The notes under the pieces were generated by a model that had not been told where the DNA came from, searched no databases, and was given only the letters and a program-made list of their open reading frames with translations. DNA of 64,000 nucleotides, from positions 62,001 through 126,000 of the forward strand of contig JASJFT010000025.1 of the NCBI GenBank assembly GCA_030770425.1. Direction: 5' to 3'. Every line of letters starts with the position of its first letter. The first letter of the stretch is position 1. Source of the stretch: Darksidea phi (lineage: Eukaryota; Ascomycota; Dothideomycetes; Pleosporales; Lentitheciaceae). Shown one piece after another: positions 31,196 through 42,721 of the stretch. The position numbers and the translations under genes are program-made.

Positions 31196-32766
31196 TCAAT
31201 ACCCGGTACCATCTCCCCTCAAAGTGTCAATCATCTCCACCTCTCCAAACTCCGTAACCCCAGACCACTTACCCTCCGACCAACTTCCCCAATCCCTCTC
31301 CCTCCAAATCTTTTGGATCCTATTCTTGCTTTCCAAGAACCTCTGCTTTGTACCCGCATACTCTTCAACCACAATCTTCCTGTCCTTCTTCACAAACACT
31401 CCATCAACAAGCACATGCTCGACATCCCCGACATTCGAATGGAGAATGATTGCAGCAACAGCGTCGCTCCAACCCAACATACCCGGGCTCTCCCCGTCGA
31501 AAACCACAAGATCCGCTTTCGCGCCCTCTTTAATAACACCTAGATCCTCCCTCCTCAGCGCTAAACCACCAGCCCGCGTGATCAGATAGAAAGCCTGCTC
31601 GACGCTCATGGGGCTATGGATCGGAATCTTCGAATCCTCCAACACGGGCATAAACCTTCTTAACCTGAGAGTCTGCAACCAGAGCCTCGCCTGTGCTACC
31701 ATATCTGCTGAATAAGTGAAATGCGTGTCAATGCCTAGAGACGCTTGGTCTTGAATGAGATCTACGTGCGGGTGTCCGTGACCGTAGTGCATTTCCGATT
31801 CCGGGGTGGTGGATATGTATTGATTGGTACTGCGGAGTGTCGTCATGTCTTCAGAAGTGAGGTATGAGGCGTGAGAGAAGACGACGGGGACAGAACTATT
31901 AAGCCAGCCATGTTGGTCCAGGAGTGTCGGGGAGTTGGAGGAGACCCAGGGTCCACTGAGGTAGTGTGTTGTTACTACGGAGAGGTTTTGAGCTCTGAGA
32001 AGAGTTAGCAGAGACTAAGGCGTGTGAATAGTTGGACTTGCTGTACGAGTTGCCAGAGGTATTGGAGAGTTTCGCTGGGCGTCGCTTCGAATGTGTCATA
32101 GGATAGGCCTAGACTGGTCGCACTGTTTTCTAGGCGCGGATCCTGAGACTGGGATATAAGTTTGTTCAACTGGTCTTGTACGGTAAAATTGTCGAGTTGC
32201 AGGTCTTGTATTCCGACAGCATAAAATCCTCTTATCTTGCTGTCTAGCATGGCGTCGAGCAGCATATCCGCAGTCTCGTTGCTAGTGATACCATGCGCAT
32301 GATCCAACACAGTCGTTGTACCCGAATTCAGGAGTTCGAAGCATCCCATAAGCTGGCTTAGGTACTTGTCCTCCGGCGTAAACGATTGAATTGACGGACC
32401 ACTAGCTCCATACTTCTGAGAGTATTCCGAAAGCGTCACATTTGATGCTATGGTCTTGAAAGCAGTTTGCCAGAGATGGTGGTGCGTGTCGATAAACCCC
32501 GGACTTATGATCTTGCCGGTTGCGTCGATAACTTGTGTGCTATTAGGATATGAAGCCGGTGTCGAGCCAACGTAAATCCGAGAAACGCGATCGTTTTCCA
32601 CGAGAAGCGACGAGTCGAATATGGTGTCAGTCCGTGAGGAATCCACATCAAAAGTGATGATTGTTGCACCCGTGAAAAGAATAGACGAAGCTTCGATGAC
32701 GTTGTAGAGCCAAGAGAGGAGGAATAAAGCCCCGAACGGCTGTGACTGGCGGCATTGGTATCGCAT
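31196..32766 (-). CDS. metal-dependent amidohydrolase, probably secreted
   Basis: Two exons, complement(join(31196..31994,32042..32766)), 507 aa. The N-terminus has a hydrophobic segment (FGALFLLSWLYNVIEA) that could be a signal peptide. Residues then follow the cytosine-deaminase/chlorohydrolase-like amidohydrolase plan: a beta-sandwich start with ILFTGATIITFDV, the metal site IISPGFIDTHHHLWQ (H-x-H), TTVLDHAHG, VVTTHYLSGPW, VVFSHASYL and a late TTPESEMHYG with GIDTHFTYSADM supplying the last ligands, then the closing sandwich with IKEGAKADLVVFDG. The reaction is probably hydrolytic deamination or chlorine/amide cleavage of a ring compound; the substrate is unknown. The intron is GC-AG: donor GCAAGT, branch CTAAC, acceptor CTCAG. 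Only this choice keeps the frame through LVQAQNLSVV. Confidence 0.82.
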
Positions 32767-34218
32767 TTTGCGCCAAATGTTGTAACAGACAGAGCTGTTC
32801 TATTGACATCACAACGAAAACATTCTTGCTTTTAAGCTGACCACCGACCAGGTACATAGTGGCTTGGCATCCAATCTTGGGCAGAGGGCAATTTGTAAGC
32901 GATGAAGTGGATCATGCAATATTACTCTCGCTCGCGTTGACGTGGAAAGGGTGCGTGCATTGGGCGAAAGCGCTTTGCGCAGGCAGTTGTACCTGATCGA
33001 TACGTTTCAAACGGCGCGTAAGGAGGCCGAATATGCCCCCGGCGGTGTTGTTTGTAGCACGACGGAAATTTTCCGTCCGAAGCCGCGCGACCTCGCTTAT
33101 GTTCATTCTGGAACATCCCATCGACATCCTTCGCAACTCACCATAAGAAACGTGTGTTACTATCTTTTCCTATATATTGACCCTTGAAACACTTGAGCTA
33201 TATTCCTATGGTAGCGGCATGCAATAGTCCAGATGCCTGCTAGTTGCACTATTTCCTCCGACCCTCCTTCAGTGGTGAGGCTAGTGGCGCGAGTCCGCCA
33301 TGCTCCGAAGAGATGTTACACGAAATCCAACAGGTATCATCGAATCAGTTAGCTCGCTCAATGTTCTGGACACCCACAGATCCCTAGACGAACACACTCT
33401 GCTCCCAGGCATCCGAATCTCGCGGATTCAACTACCTATGATGGAACTCCTACGTTACCGGGATGACTCGACTACGTGATATCTTTATTGGATCTGACGC
33501 ATACTTGTGTCAATAATGTATATCTTTGATCTTAATGCCTTGCTAGACGCGGCAGCAACAGGATCTCTCCTAACATCCATGGTACTGTGCACTTCTAAGG
33601 GCCTAGAAATATCATCCTTGTCGAGCTGTGTGTCATCGCAACCGCCTACGATCCGTCAATGTATACAGAAGCAGAAATTAGGTTATGAATGGTTGATATT
33701 GGCGGATTACAGCTATGCATAAGCGCTGGCTCCCTCCATACTTCGCGTGGTATGAAGCCAATTGATCCATGCGTTCAGGTGCAGACTGAAGATGACAGTC
33801 CCTTCTACTCGCTCATATCGTCATTCGGCGGCATTAGTTGGGTCCAGCGTCTAGCTACCGATTTCATTGGTTTTTCTCTATTCCGAGACGGTGGATCTTT
33901 GATTGCCAGGCTCACCACCACCTATCTTTATGACCCCCTCAGATAGACCGAGTAGAGATCCTGTCAATTCTAGGAGTTACCGACGGTCAAACGCGAGAGA
34001 TAGTTCTAGCACCAAACCAGAACGCCAGTAGGTTCTCCTTTGTGAGGTCCTGGCTCTTGCGGCCAATCGCCTGCTTCTCTCAAGCAGGCAACCTACCCCG
34101 CTTCTTTTTGCAGCAAGGCAAATTGGGCAGCTTAGCTGATGCCTGCTTACGCCCATACATAAAGCAAGTTCTCCCTCAATTTGCACCGTAAGAACAACGC
34201 ACAACGTCAGTCTTTAGA
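32767..34218. other. 1.45-kb gap between divergent genes
   Basis: No supported gene. Several short open frames at 32912-33187 and 33507-33946 lack family signatures and splice logic. The gap holds the promoters of the amidohydrolase (minus) and of the 815-aa orphan (plus). I see no repeat. Confidence 0.4.
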
Positions 34219-36666
34219 ATGGCTACTCCTGCATTAGATTTCGGCGAGAACATCGTGGTTCCACTATCGCAGCTCGAGATCCATCCTCCGCCATGCGACT
34301 GTGCAGACTGTCAGAACGGATACTATCTGGCCGAGGAGCAGTATCGGCCCCAGTTCTGGTACACAGACGAGATCGAAGGCGATGCAGCCACGTCAATAAT
34401 GGATTTCTACAGGAATGAGACGGAAGGAGCCCGATATCGACTGAAAGAGCTCCTACATCTCCACGGCGATGTATTGATAAATCGCTGGAAGAAAAAGAGC
34501 CAGGAAAAACGACAGCAGCTACTCAAGGACGCGGTACCACACCTCGAACCCCAACAGTGGATACTGCCACGTTATTCTTACATGCCTGAGCGGAAGAACT
34601 TCAAGATGCGAGATCCGATTCGACGCAGAGCTCTACTTTTACCTTGGCTTAATATTGAAGTGCTTAAATCGAATCCGACTGTCCTATTTGCGATTTTACA
34701 CTTTAGGACGGCTTATCCGCTACACGACTGGGCTGCTTTTGACTGCCGCCAGATTGAGCTGAGTTGGGCGTGTGGTTGGCTGGACGTTCAGTTCTCACCC
34801 AAGTGCGTGGTGATGCATGGGGAGAAGTACGGCGGGGTGGTGAATTGGAATGCTGGGGAGGCTCATCGCGCTGACATATTGGGGTACCCTCGCGCAAGAC
34901 TCGTGTTCGAAGCGCAGTGGGCGCTGATGACAATGCTAGAGAAGATAGTCACCAAATCCCTAGACGGCATCGAAGAAGCTGGCGCTCCTCGAAGTAGCAA
35001 GTGGGAATTCTTAGTGAATGGTGGTTTCAAAAGAGCCGGTGAAATTGAACTCTGGTCTCCGTACACAAATCAGGCGTTCTCGCCACCACCGCATTTGGAT
35101 TTGGACTATTTGGTATCACTTGCAAAAACGAGGCTTGACGCTGTCGGGGACCATTTACTGGAATTACAGAATGATACCAGGTATATGCGGCATTACATCA
35201 AAAGTCTTTTCGCCACGAGTATATTCAAAGCGGTCAAGAAAGCATATATCCCACATCTCATAGCAAGACAAATTTTTCTCGACATTACCAGCTATCACTG
35301 GTGGCGTTGGGTTGGACTGGAGTGCCAGTATGCGAGAACCATCTACAATCGGCACGGTCACATGGTCCGAACGGGACACGACCTACCTCGCGAATACGAT
35401 CTGGCACTTGGAGCTCTCGAGTTGCTCTTCGTCAACCAGGTCATCTATCGAACGCACTGCCTAGAGAGCCTACTACCATATGCTCCTGGATTCTCGAAGC
35501 ATTGGACGGTGAAACGAGCGGAGGGCAAGTGGCAGGAATTCCTACGCGTCACTCGAGACACCACTACGAATACTCTTGAATCTCTTCAGGACGATCCGTT
35601 GGATTGGATCTTGGTGCAGATGCTTGCGCGGCCTGACGAACAGACCTGCTTCGACCATGCAATGTTATTTGCATTCCTACAGGATCATTTGGCACGCAGT
35701 CCAGCGAGAGAGAGGAGCCGCATTGACTGGATAATGATGGAGAAACTCTCTGACATCTCGACTTGCCACGAGATGCTTGTATCTGTCCGTCTACATCGAC
35801 CGCAAAATAAAGCGAGAGATATTGAGCAAGTCAAGCAAGAAGACCGTGAGGCATGGAAACGAATGCGAGGGGAAGGCAATCTCCCTCCACCCGAAGCCTT
35901 GAGCAAGGCAGGCACAAGCCTACTTGAAGGATTCTACTACGCCAGACCTCCCACTGGTCCGAAGAATTTGAAGTGGCTAGAGGAGATGAAAGGAATCCGG
36001 ACTGCTCTAGAGCAGTTTTGGAGCTCCATGCGAGACCTCGTGCGCAGGAACGATTTTGACAACTCGGCTTTCAGTGCGAAGGAAATCGATGATATGCTCA
36101 GCATTATTTCGTACACCTTGACGCCTGAGTACGCGGAGAGGGTTGAAGGGGAGGAGGAGGATATACGCTCTAAATTGCTGTCTGCAGAAAAGTCTGCAGA
36201 TACTGGCTTCATAGAACAAACCTCCTATGAACATCCGCGTGGCGCATTGCCAACCATCTCGAAGAAGAAGCCCAAAAGGCGAGACACAGTAGCCACAGAA
36301 GCCGAATCGGAGGTGCCCCTTTTGCATCCGTCCAGCAAAATTGCGGCACAGGCACCAATTCAAGTCACGCGACGCGCCTCTCACGTACTGAATCAGATGT
36401 TCCCCGCCGCCGCCGACATGGAGTCTGGACGCGCGGTCCTGTGGAACGATTTTGTACAGGCTATGTGTGACGTTGGATTTACCGCGCGCAGCAACGGTGG
36501 CTCTGCCGTGCTTTTCGAGAACGAGGATTCTAAAGGTAAAATTGTGTTTCATCGGCCGCATCCAGAGGATAGAATACATGTATACACGCTGAGGGCAATG
36601 GGACGAAGAATGGGGAAGTGGTTTGGATGGGAAAGGGAACGGTTTGTGTTGGAAGGGCCGGGGTAG
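34219..36666 (+). CDS. uncharacterised 815-aa protein
   Basis: A single long exon starting at ATG 34219 with an upstream in-frame stop. I do not recognise an enzymatic family. Visible traits: a Cys cluster near the N-terminus (C26, C28, C31 in PPPCDCADCQNGYYL), then a region with MRDPIRRRALLLPWLNIEVL, FAILHFRTAYPLHDWAAFD and a long alpha-helical middle rich in Trp and Arg. A Lys-rich linker (TISKKKPKRRD, near residue 680) may be a nuclear signal. The end has MCDVGFTARSNGGSAVLFEN and IVFHRPHPEDRIHVYTLR. That closing segment resembles a small RNA- or toxin-binding HicA-like fold in outline (GF-x-x-x-x-x-GS followed by H-x-P-H), which is only a suggestion. Similar long single-exon proteins occur in Pezizomycotina without function. 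Codon use looks like its neighbours. Confidence 0.7.
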   Translation: MATPALDFGENIVVPLSQLEIHPPPCDCADCQNGYYLAEEQYRPQFWYTDEIEGDAATSIMDFYRNETEGARYRLKELLHLHGDVLINRWKKKSQEKRQQLLKDAVPHLEPQQWILPRYSYMPERKNFKMRDPIRRRALLLPWLNIEVLKSNPTVLFAILHFRTAYPLHDWAAFDCRQIELSWACGWLDVQFSPKCVVMHGEKYGGVVNWNAGEAHRADILGYPRARLVFEAQWALMTMLEKIVTKSLDGIEEAGAPRSSKWEFLVNGGFKRAGEIELWSPYTNQAFSPPPHLDLDYLVSLAKTRLDAVGDHLLELQNDTRYMRHYIKSLFATSIFKAVKKAYIPHLIARQIFLDITSYHWWRWVGLECQYARTIYNRHGHMVRTGHDLPREYDLALGALELLFVNQVIYRTHCLESLLPYAPGFSKHWTVKRAEGKWQEFLRVTRDTTTNTLESLQDDPLDWILVQMLARPDEQTCFDHAMLFAFLQDHLARSPARERSRIDWIMMEKLSDISTCHEMLVSVRLHRPQNKARDIEQVKQEDREAWKRMRGEGNLPPPEALSKAGTSLLEGFYYARPPTGPKNLKWLEEMKGIRTALEQFWSSMRDLVRRNDFDNSAFSAKEIDDMLSIISYTLTPEYAERVEGEEEDIRSKLLSAEKSADTGFIEQTSYEHPRGALPTISKKKPKRRDTVATEAESEVPLLHPSSKIAAQAPIQVTRRASHVLNQMFPAAADMESGRAVLWNDFVQAMCDVGFTARSNGGSAVLFENEDSKGKIVFHRPHPEDRIHVYTLRAMGRRMGKWFGWERERFVLEGPG

Positions 36667-37126
36667 GCAAGGTTATAAAAACTTGTGAAGTTGGTAGAAA
36701 GGAATGTTAGCCATTGTTTAGGGACAGCTAGCTTTCGAAACGATCTAGTGAAATGATACGACGGGATACATCATTGAGAGCCTCACTGTCGAATACACGC
36801 GGTGATTGCTGGGTTAGGAGGCACGACCAATCATGAGCGAGTCGCCATCCGATGTGGGGCCGACCCTCCAACCCCCCCGGACAAAACTACGTACAAATAT
36901 TATTTCTTCGCGGGTTTTTAATTGATTTTTCCAGTCATAATTAAAATAAGGTTACTAACTATATAGAAAAGTATATGTAGAGGTTTTTCTGGATCAGAGT
37001 TGGTAGGTGGGGGTATCGGCAGAAGTCCGGATGTGGTTCAATAAAACCGAGCTCCTTTGTACTTTAAGCACTTCTCTCCGTGAAACGAACGACATCCCAA
37101 ATATTAGCTGTTGATTTCAATTCAAC
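36667..37126. other. AT-rich intergenic
   Basis: About 460 bp. Positions 36890-36990 are strongly AT-rich, around an AATTAAAATAAGG-type stretch, next to a run of C at about 36875. No gene supported. Confidence 0.4.
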
Positions 37127-38282
37127 ATGCCTCTGATAGCACAGAACCCTAAGGACCGAGTCATCCTCGGGCTGATGACCTTTGGTGAGCGTGCCGGGCC
37201 GACCAAGCAAGCACACGTTCTAAGCCTACAATAGGGCCTGATAAGGAAGCAGGAGCGCGTATTACTGATTTCGAGGAATACACTAAGCATCTGGACTACT
37301 TCCAATCGCAGGGCTACAATGAGGTCGACACAGCGCGTATGTATGTGGGAGGGCTACAGGAGGCTTGGACGAGGGATGCAAAATGGAAGGACCGCGGGCT
37401 CACTCTTGCAACCAAGTGTTACCCATATGAGCCGGGTGTCCACAAGCCCGATAGGCTTAAGGAACATGCGTATAAGTCGCTAAGCGAGTTGGGCACTGAT
37501 ACGGTCGACATCTTCTACCTACATGCCCCAGATCATTCGGTGCCGTTTGAAGAGACGCTGCAGGCTGTCAATGAACTGCACAAAGAAGGAAAGTTTACAC
37601 AGTTAGGGCTGAGTAATTTTGCGAGCTGGGAGCTCGCTGAGGTGTGGAACATCTGTAAGTAGAGACTGAAGGATGGGAATAGCTGAGCTAATCCTCGACC
37701 TTAGGCAATGAGCGTGGCTGGGTATGAGCTCGTATTGTCTGAGTAGTTGTGATGAAGAACTGACATATCGTCCAGGTAAAACCGACAATCTACCAAGCTA
37801 TGTACAACGCTATCACGCGCGGCATTGAAAACGAACTCATCCCCGCCTGTCGAAAGTACAAAATTGACATCGTGGTTTATAACCCCCTCGCGGGCGGTCT
37901 CTTCTCCGGCAAGATCAAATCCAAAGATCACCTCCCTGAAAGCGGTCGTTTCTCCAACCAAAGCGAGCGGTTGGGCGCGATGTACCGCGACCGGTACTTC
38001 AACGACGCTACATTTGAGGCGTTGAGTATTGTGGAGAAGGCGTCTGAAAAGCACGGATTGACCTTGCTGGAGATTGCGCTGCGATGGACTATTCATCATT
38101 CTAAGTTGAAGACACGGGTCAAGGGTGGGAATGATGGAGTGATTATTGGTGTGAGTAGTTTCGCGCAGCTGGAGGGCAATTTGGCGGACTTGGAGAAGGG
38201 TCCTTTGCCGGAAGAGGTAGTAAAGGCGCTGGATGAGGCGTGGTTGATCGCGAAGCCGACGACTCCGAACTACTTCCGTTGA
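37127..38282 (+). CDS. aldo/keto reductase, aflatoxin-aldehyde reductase (AKR7) type
   Basis: Four exons, join(37127..37184,37235..37654,37705..37721,37776..38282), 333 aa. Exon 3 is only 17 bases. The catalytic tetrad is visible: D51 and Y56 in VDTARMY, K80 in LATKCYP and H116 in FYLHAPDHS. The loop LGLSNFASWELAEVW and YNPLAGGLFSGK are typical of AKR7-like enzymes, as is the final RWTIHHSKL with a GVIIGVSSFAQLEGN cofactor-binding segment. These cytosolic enzymes reduce aldehydes and dialdehydes with NADPH. Length matches the family. All introns are GT-AG and phase-consistent (50, 50 and 54 bp). No biosynthetic cluster surrounds it, so a general detoxification role is the simplest reading. 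Confidence 0.92.
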
Positions 38283-38978
38283 GGGGTGAATTTGGACTAG
38301 CGAGAGGGAACACTGAAGGCAATAGATTGTACATGGGAGGTTGTGTTAGCCTGATCTATATGCTAGTCTCGCTTGCACTCATTAAGCGTCCTCTAGTTCT
38401 CGTACAAGCGTGGGAAATCGAATACATCCCAGATGCTTCCATCTTCCACCAGAGTCGCGATCCCAACATGCCAGCCTTCGTCAAGCTTACTCTAAATTTA
38501 GACACTGGACCCAAACAATAACGCACTACCCTCAAAGCATAGCAGCATAGTAGAAGACCGCAGGCACTTCAACTAAATTACTAAACAGTTCGAGGAAGGC
38601 ACAGGGACGATCATTTCTTGGAGTGTAATCGTAGATAACTTAGTGTTATAACCAAATGCATCAAGATCACAGCAATAACAGCGTTGAAGTGGGAGCCATG
38701 CACATTTGTGAACTCTTGATTCCCAATCGTCGGATAATGTCTTCGAACAACAACCAATGCGCGCTTGCTGCGATGGCCTACGTTGAATTGAGACAGATGC
38801 ATACACCATTGATACGTGGGCACGACCGAGAAGGGCATTTCACTAGCGTCGTTATGTCATCCACGCACGGACACCACTTTAGTCGCGGTTCGCGTCGTCT
38901 TCGCGTCTCCCCTAGAAGTCGCATCGCTTGTTTGCCTCCTCTCCGTCCAACAGGCCAATTTTTCACCAGACTCGCACG
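38283..38978. other. intergenic before MSH6
   Basis: About 700 bp. Open frames here overlap on both strands with no signature. It contains the 3' end of the reductase and the promoter of MSH6. Confidence 0.4.
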
Positions 38979-41900
38979 ATGGGTCGTGGCATAGAAGGCA
39001 ACGAGATGTCGACTCCTCGCCCCTCGTCACAAAAGAAACAGCCTGGTTCTGGTTCTCAATCGGCCAAAAGTCAGAAGTCCATCCTGGGTTTCTTCCAGAA
39101 GAAATCCACCAATTCGCCCAGTCCCGCTCCTTCAGCTGCAACGCCAACTAGGAAGATTTCTACACCGGCTTTGTCGAAGCAGATATTCACCAAAGTTGCT
39201 CCAGCTCTGACTCCGCAACCCAGCAGCGATCCAGCTGTGCCGTCGAGTCCAATTCGGCAAGAGCAGGACTCTATATTGGAAAAGAATAAGGAGAATGGTC
39301 TGCTCTCACCTGTGGCATCTTCAGATGCGGAAGCTAACCGTGTCTCGTCAGAAGTTGCAGGTGTTGCCCTAAGTAGTCCTTCGCGAAAGGTACGAAGGCT
39401 CCGCCCGCTGCCATGTAACCATGCGCTGATCTTACTCTTTAGGTGAAGAAGACAGTGAACTACGCAGAATCCGACGATGACGACGAGGACGACGATGAGG
39501 TCTTCAAACCCATCGCAAACAATGCTCGGAAGGGACGCACCACCAAGCGTAGGAGGGTGGTGTCAGAAGATTCTGAAGACGAATTCGGACTCGATGAAGC
39601 AACACAACAGGCTATGATTGAAGATGACATGGACGATTTCATCGCTCCTGATGGCTCCGATGAAGACGTCAAGGTGCCCCAGAAACGAAAGCGGCCACAG
39701 TCTACGAAGTCGAGCAAGAAGGCGACGCCTGCATCCTCACCACCGCCCATGCCCACTGCTACCGACGATGAGGATGACAAAGACATCGTGATGGCAGAGA
39801 CCTCAACGGCGCAGCAATGGAAATACGACCCGGAAAATCTCGAGCCGTTAAACCCACGACCTGCCACCCAGGCTACTAAGAAGAGTTCGAATAAGAGCAA
39901 GCAAAAGGCGTCAGCCTCTGAACCTTCCAAGAGGCACACGTGGCTAGCTAATATTCAAGATCTTGATCGTCGAGCACCTGACCACCCCGAGTACGATCCG
40001 AGAACATTATACATACCGCCTGCGGCATGGGGTGGCTTTTCCGCTTTTGAAAAGCAGTACTGGGAAATAAAGCACAAGTTCTGGGATACCATTGTTTTCT
40101 TCAAGAAAGGCAAATTCTACGAGCTTTACGAGAAGGATGCAGTTATCGGCCACCAGCTCTTCGATCTGAAGCTGACAGATCGTGTCAACATGTGCATGGT
40201 AGGCGTGCCGGAGGCCTCGCTTGATTTGTGGGCCAGTCAGTTTGTTGCGAAAGGGTATAAGGTCGCTAGAGTAGACCAAATGGAATCTGCTCTCGCCAAG
40301 GAGATGCGAGAGCGTGACGACGAGAAGCCAGCAAAGAAGGGCAAGGGCAAAGAGGACAAGATTATCCGACGCGAGCTTGCTGCTGTGCTCACTTCTGGTA
40401 CTTTAGTTGATAGTAGCATGCTCCAGGGAGACATGTCGACCTATTGCATGGCCATCAAGGAGATTGACCGTGACAATCTTCCTGCCTTCGGTGTAGCTTT
40501 CGTCGATACTGCGACCGCGCATTTCCAGCTTTGCGAGTTCACCGACGATATCGATATGACCAAATTCGAGACGCTGATTGCACAAATGCGGCCAGGCGAG
40601 TTGCTGCTGGAGAAGTCTTGCCTTTCGGCCAAAGCTCTGCGGATCTTGAAGAATAATACCGGACCGACGACCCTCTGGAACTCACTCAAACCCACAAAGG
40701 AGTTCTGGCCAGCAGACATTACCATGCGGGAAGTGGAAGCATCCGGATACTTTGAGTCAGCCACGGAGGATAATATCGAAGCATGGCCCCCAGTCCTTCG
40801 TGAAGCTCGTGAACAGGAACTTGCCATGTCGGCTTTTGGTGCTCTGCTACAATACCTCAGGACCCTCAAGATTGAGCGTGAGCTCGTAACGCTGGGCAAC
40901 TTCGAATGGTATGACCCTATACGCAAAGCGACGAGCTTGGTCCTTGACGGACAAAGCTTGATCAACCTAGAGATCTTCGCCAACACTTTTGATGGATCGG
41001 GCGATGGAACGTTGTTTACTATGCTGAACAGATGCATCACGCCTTTCGGCAAGCGGCTACTTAGACAGTGGGTTTGCCATCCATTGGCGGATGCGAAGAA
41101 GATCAATGCTCGCCTAGATGCTGTTGAGGCTCTGAATGCAGACTCCAGCATCACGGAGAACTTCACTGCCTCTCTCAGCAAGCTTCCGGATCTAGAGCGC
41201 TTGATCTCCCGGGTCCATGCGGGTCGCTGCAAGGCCCAGGATTTCCTCAAGGTTCTCGAAGGCTTCGAACAGATCGAATACACAGTCAGTCTTCTCAAAC
41301 AGTTTGGCGAGGGTGAGGGGGTCATTGGGCAGCTCATCTCATCCATGCCCGACCTTGCCGGCGCACTGGACAAGTGGAAGACGGCTTTTGATCGCGATCT
41401 AGCCAAGTCCGAGGGTATTCTTGTTCCTGCGCCTGGTATCGAAGAAGACTTCGACAATAGCCAACAAGAGATCGATGACTGCAAAGATAGTCTCGAAGCC
41501 CTCAAGAAGCGAGCTAGGAAGGAGCTGGGCTGTTTAACCATCGAATACGCCGACATCGGAAAGGAGATTTACCAACTGGAAGTACCAAAGAAAATCAAGG
41601 TGCCAGGCAGTTGGGATCAGATGTCGGCTACCTCTAAGGTTAGTCGATACTATACTCCAGAGCTCCGCAAACTGGTGCGAGCTTTGCAAGAAGCGCAAGA
41701 GAACCATGGCCAGATCACTCGAGAAGTTGCGGCCCGCTTCTGTGCCAGGTTCGACGAAGATTACACTATTTGGCTTTCGGCGGTTAAGATTATCGCTCAG
41801 CTCGATTGCCTAATCAGCCTCGCGAAGGCATCTGCGTCCTTGGGCGAACCGAGCTGTCGACCGGTGTTCACGGAAGCAAAACGCACCGTTATTGGATTTG

Positions 41901-42721
41901 AAGAGCTTCGCCATCCCTGTATGCTGAACACAGTGGATGATTTTATTCCAAACGACATCAAGCTAGGGGGGGACTCGGCAAACATCGATCTTCTCACTGG
42001 TGCCAACGCGGCTGGCAAGTCGACTATTCTTCGAATGACTTGTATCGCCGTCATCATGGCACAGGTTGGCTGCTATCTCCCCTGCACGTCTGCAACGCTT
42101 ACACCGGTGGATCGCATCATGTCGCGTCTGGGCGCTAACGACAACATCTTTGCCGCGCAGTCTACTTTCTTCGTCGAACTTTCCGAAACGCAGAAGATCC
42201 TCTCAGAAGCTACGCCTCGTTCTCTCGTTATTCTAGACGAACTCGGTCGTGGCACTTCATCTTACGATGGTGTTGCCGTCGCTCAAGCGGTTCTCCACGA
42301 TATCAGTACACGCGTAGGCTGCGTTGGCTTCTTTGCTACGCACTACCGATCGCTCGCAAAGGAGTTCGAATTTCACCCCGAAGTTGCGAACAAGCGCATG
42401 CGCATCCACGTCGACGATGAATCGAAATCCATCACCTTCCTGTACAAGCTGGAAGATGGCGTTGCGGAAGGCAGCTTCGGTATGCACTGCGCGGCCATGT
42501 GCGGTATACCAAGCAAGGTCATCGAGAACGCTGAGGTGGCGGCTCGCGAGTGGGAGCATACTTCTCGCCTCGGTGAGCGTATGGACGTCAAGAAGGAAGA
42601 CGGCGGTGTATATATTCCGCTGGGTTTGCAGAGCGATGTTGCGTGGGCGCTCAGAGAGGGCTTGGAGGGTGTAGGGGAGAGGGCCCTTGATGTGTTGAGG
42701 CAAGCTATCGGTGCTCTTTAA
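38979..42721 (+). CDS. MSH6: DNA mismatch repair protein Msh6
   Basis: Two exons, join(38979..39389,39443..42721), 1229 aa. Partner of Msh2 in MutS-alpha, recognising base-base mismatches and small loops in the nucleus. A PCNA-binding PIP box, QKSILGFF, lies at residues 32-39, followed by an acidic and basic disordered tail. The mismatch-reading F-x-E motif is in KKGKFYELYEKD (about 362-364). Connector, lever and clamp domains follow. The ATPase has a Walker A GANAAGKST (about 990), a GANDNIFAAQSTFFVELSE signature region, Walker B LVILDELGRGTSS (about 1066) and the FFATHYRSL H-loop. The second in-frame ATG at 39006 is an alternative start that leaves the PIP box intact. The 53-bp intron lies just upstream of an acidic run. 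Confidence 0.95.

Noticed and set aside
30860..31199. minus-strand frames downstream of the amidohydrolase stop
   Set aside because: They lie opposite the CAP59-type relic, whose family match is on the plus strand; no splice link to the amidohydrolase is needed, since that gene closes at 31196.
40441..41556. 371-codon antisense frame inside MSH6
   Set aside because: Ser/Arg-rich shadow of the MSH6 coding frame, with no family signature.
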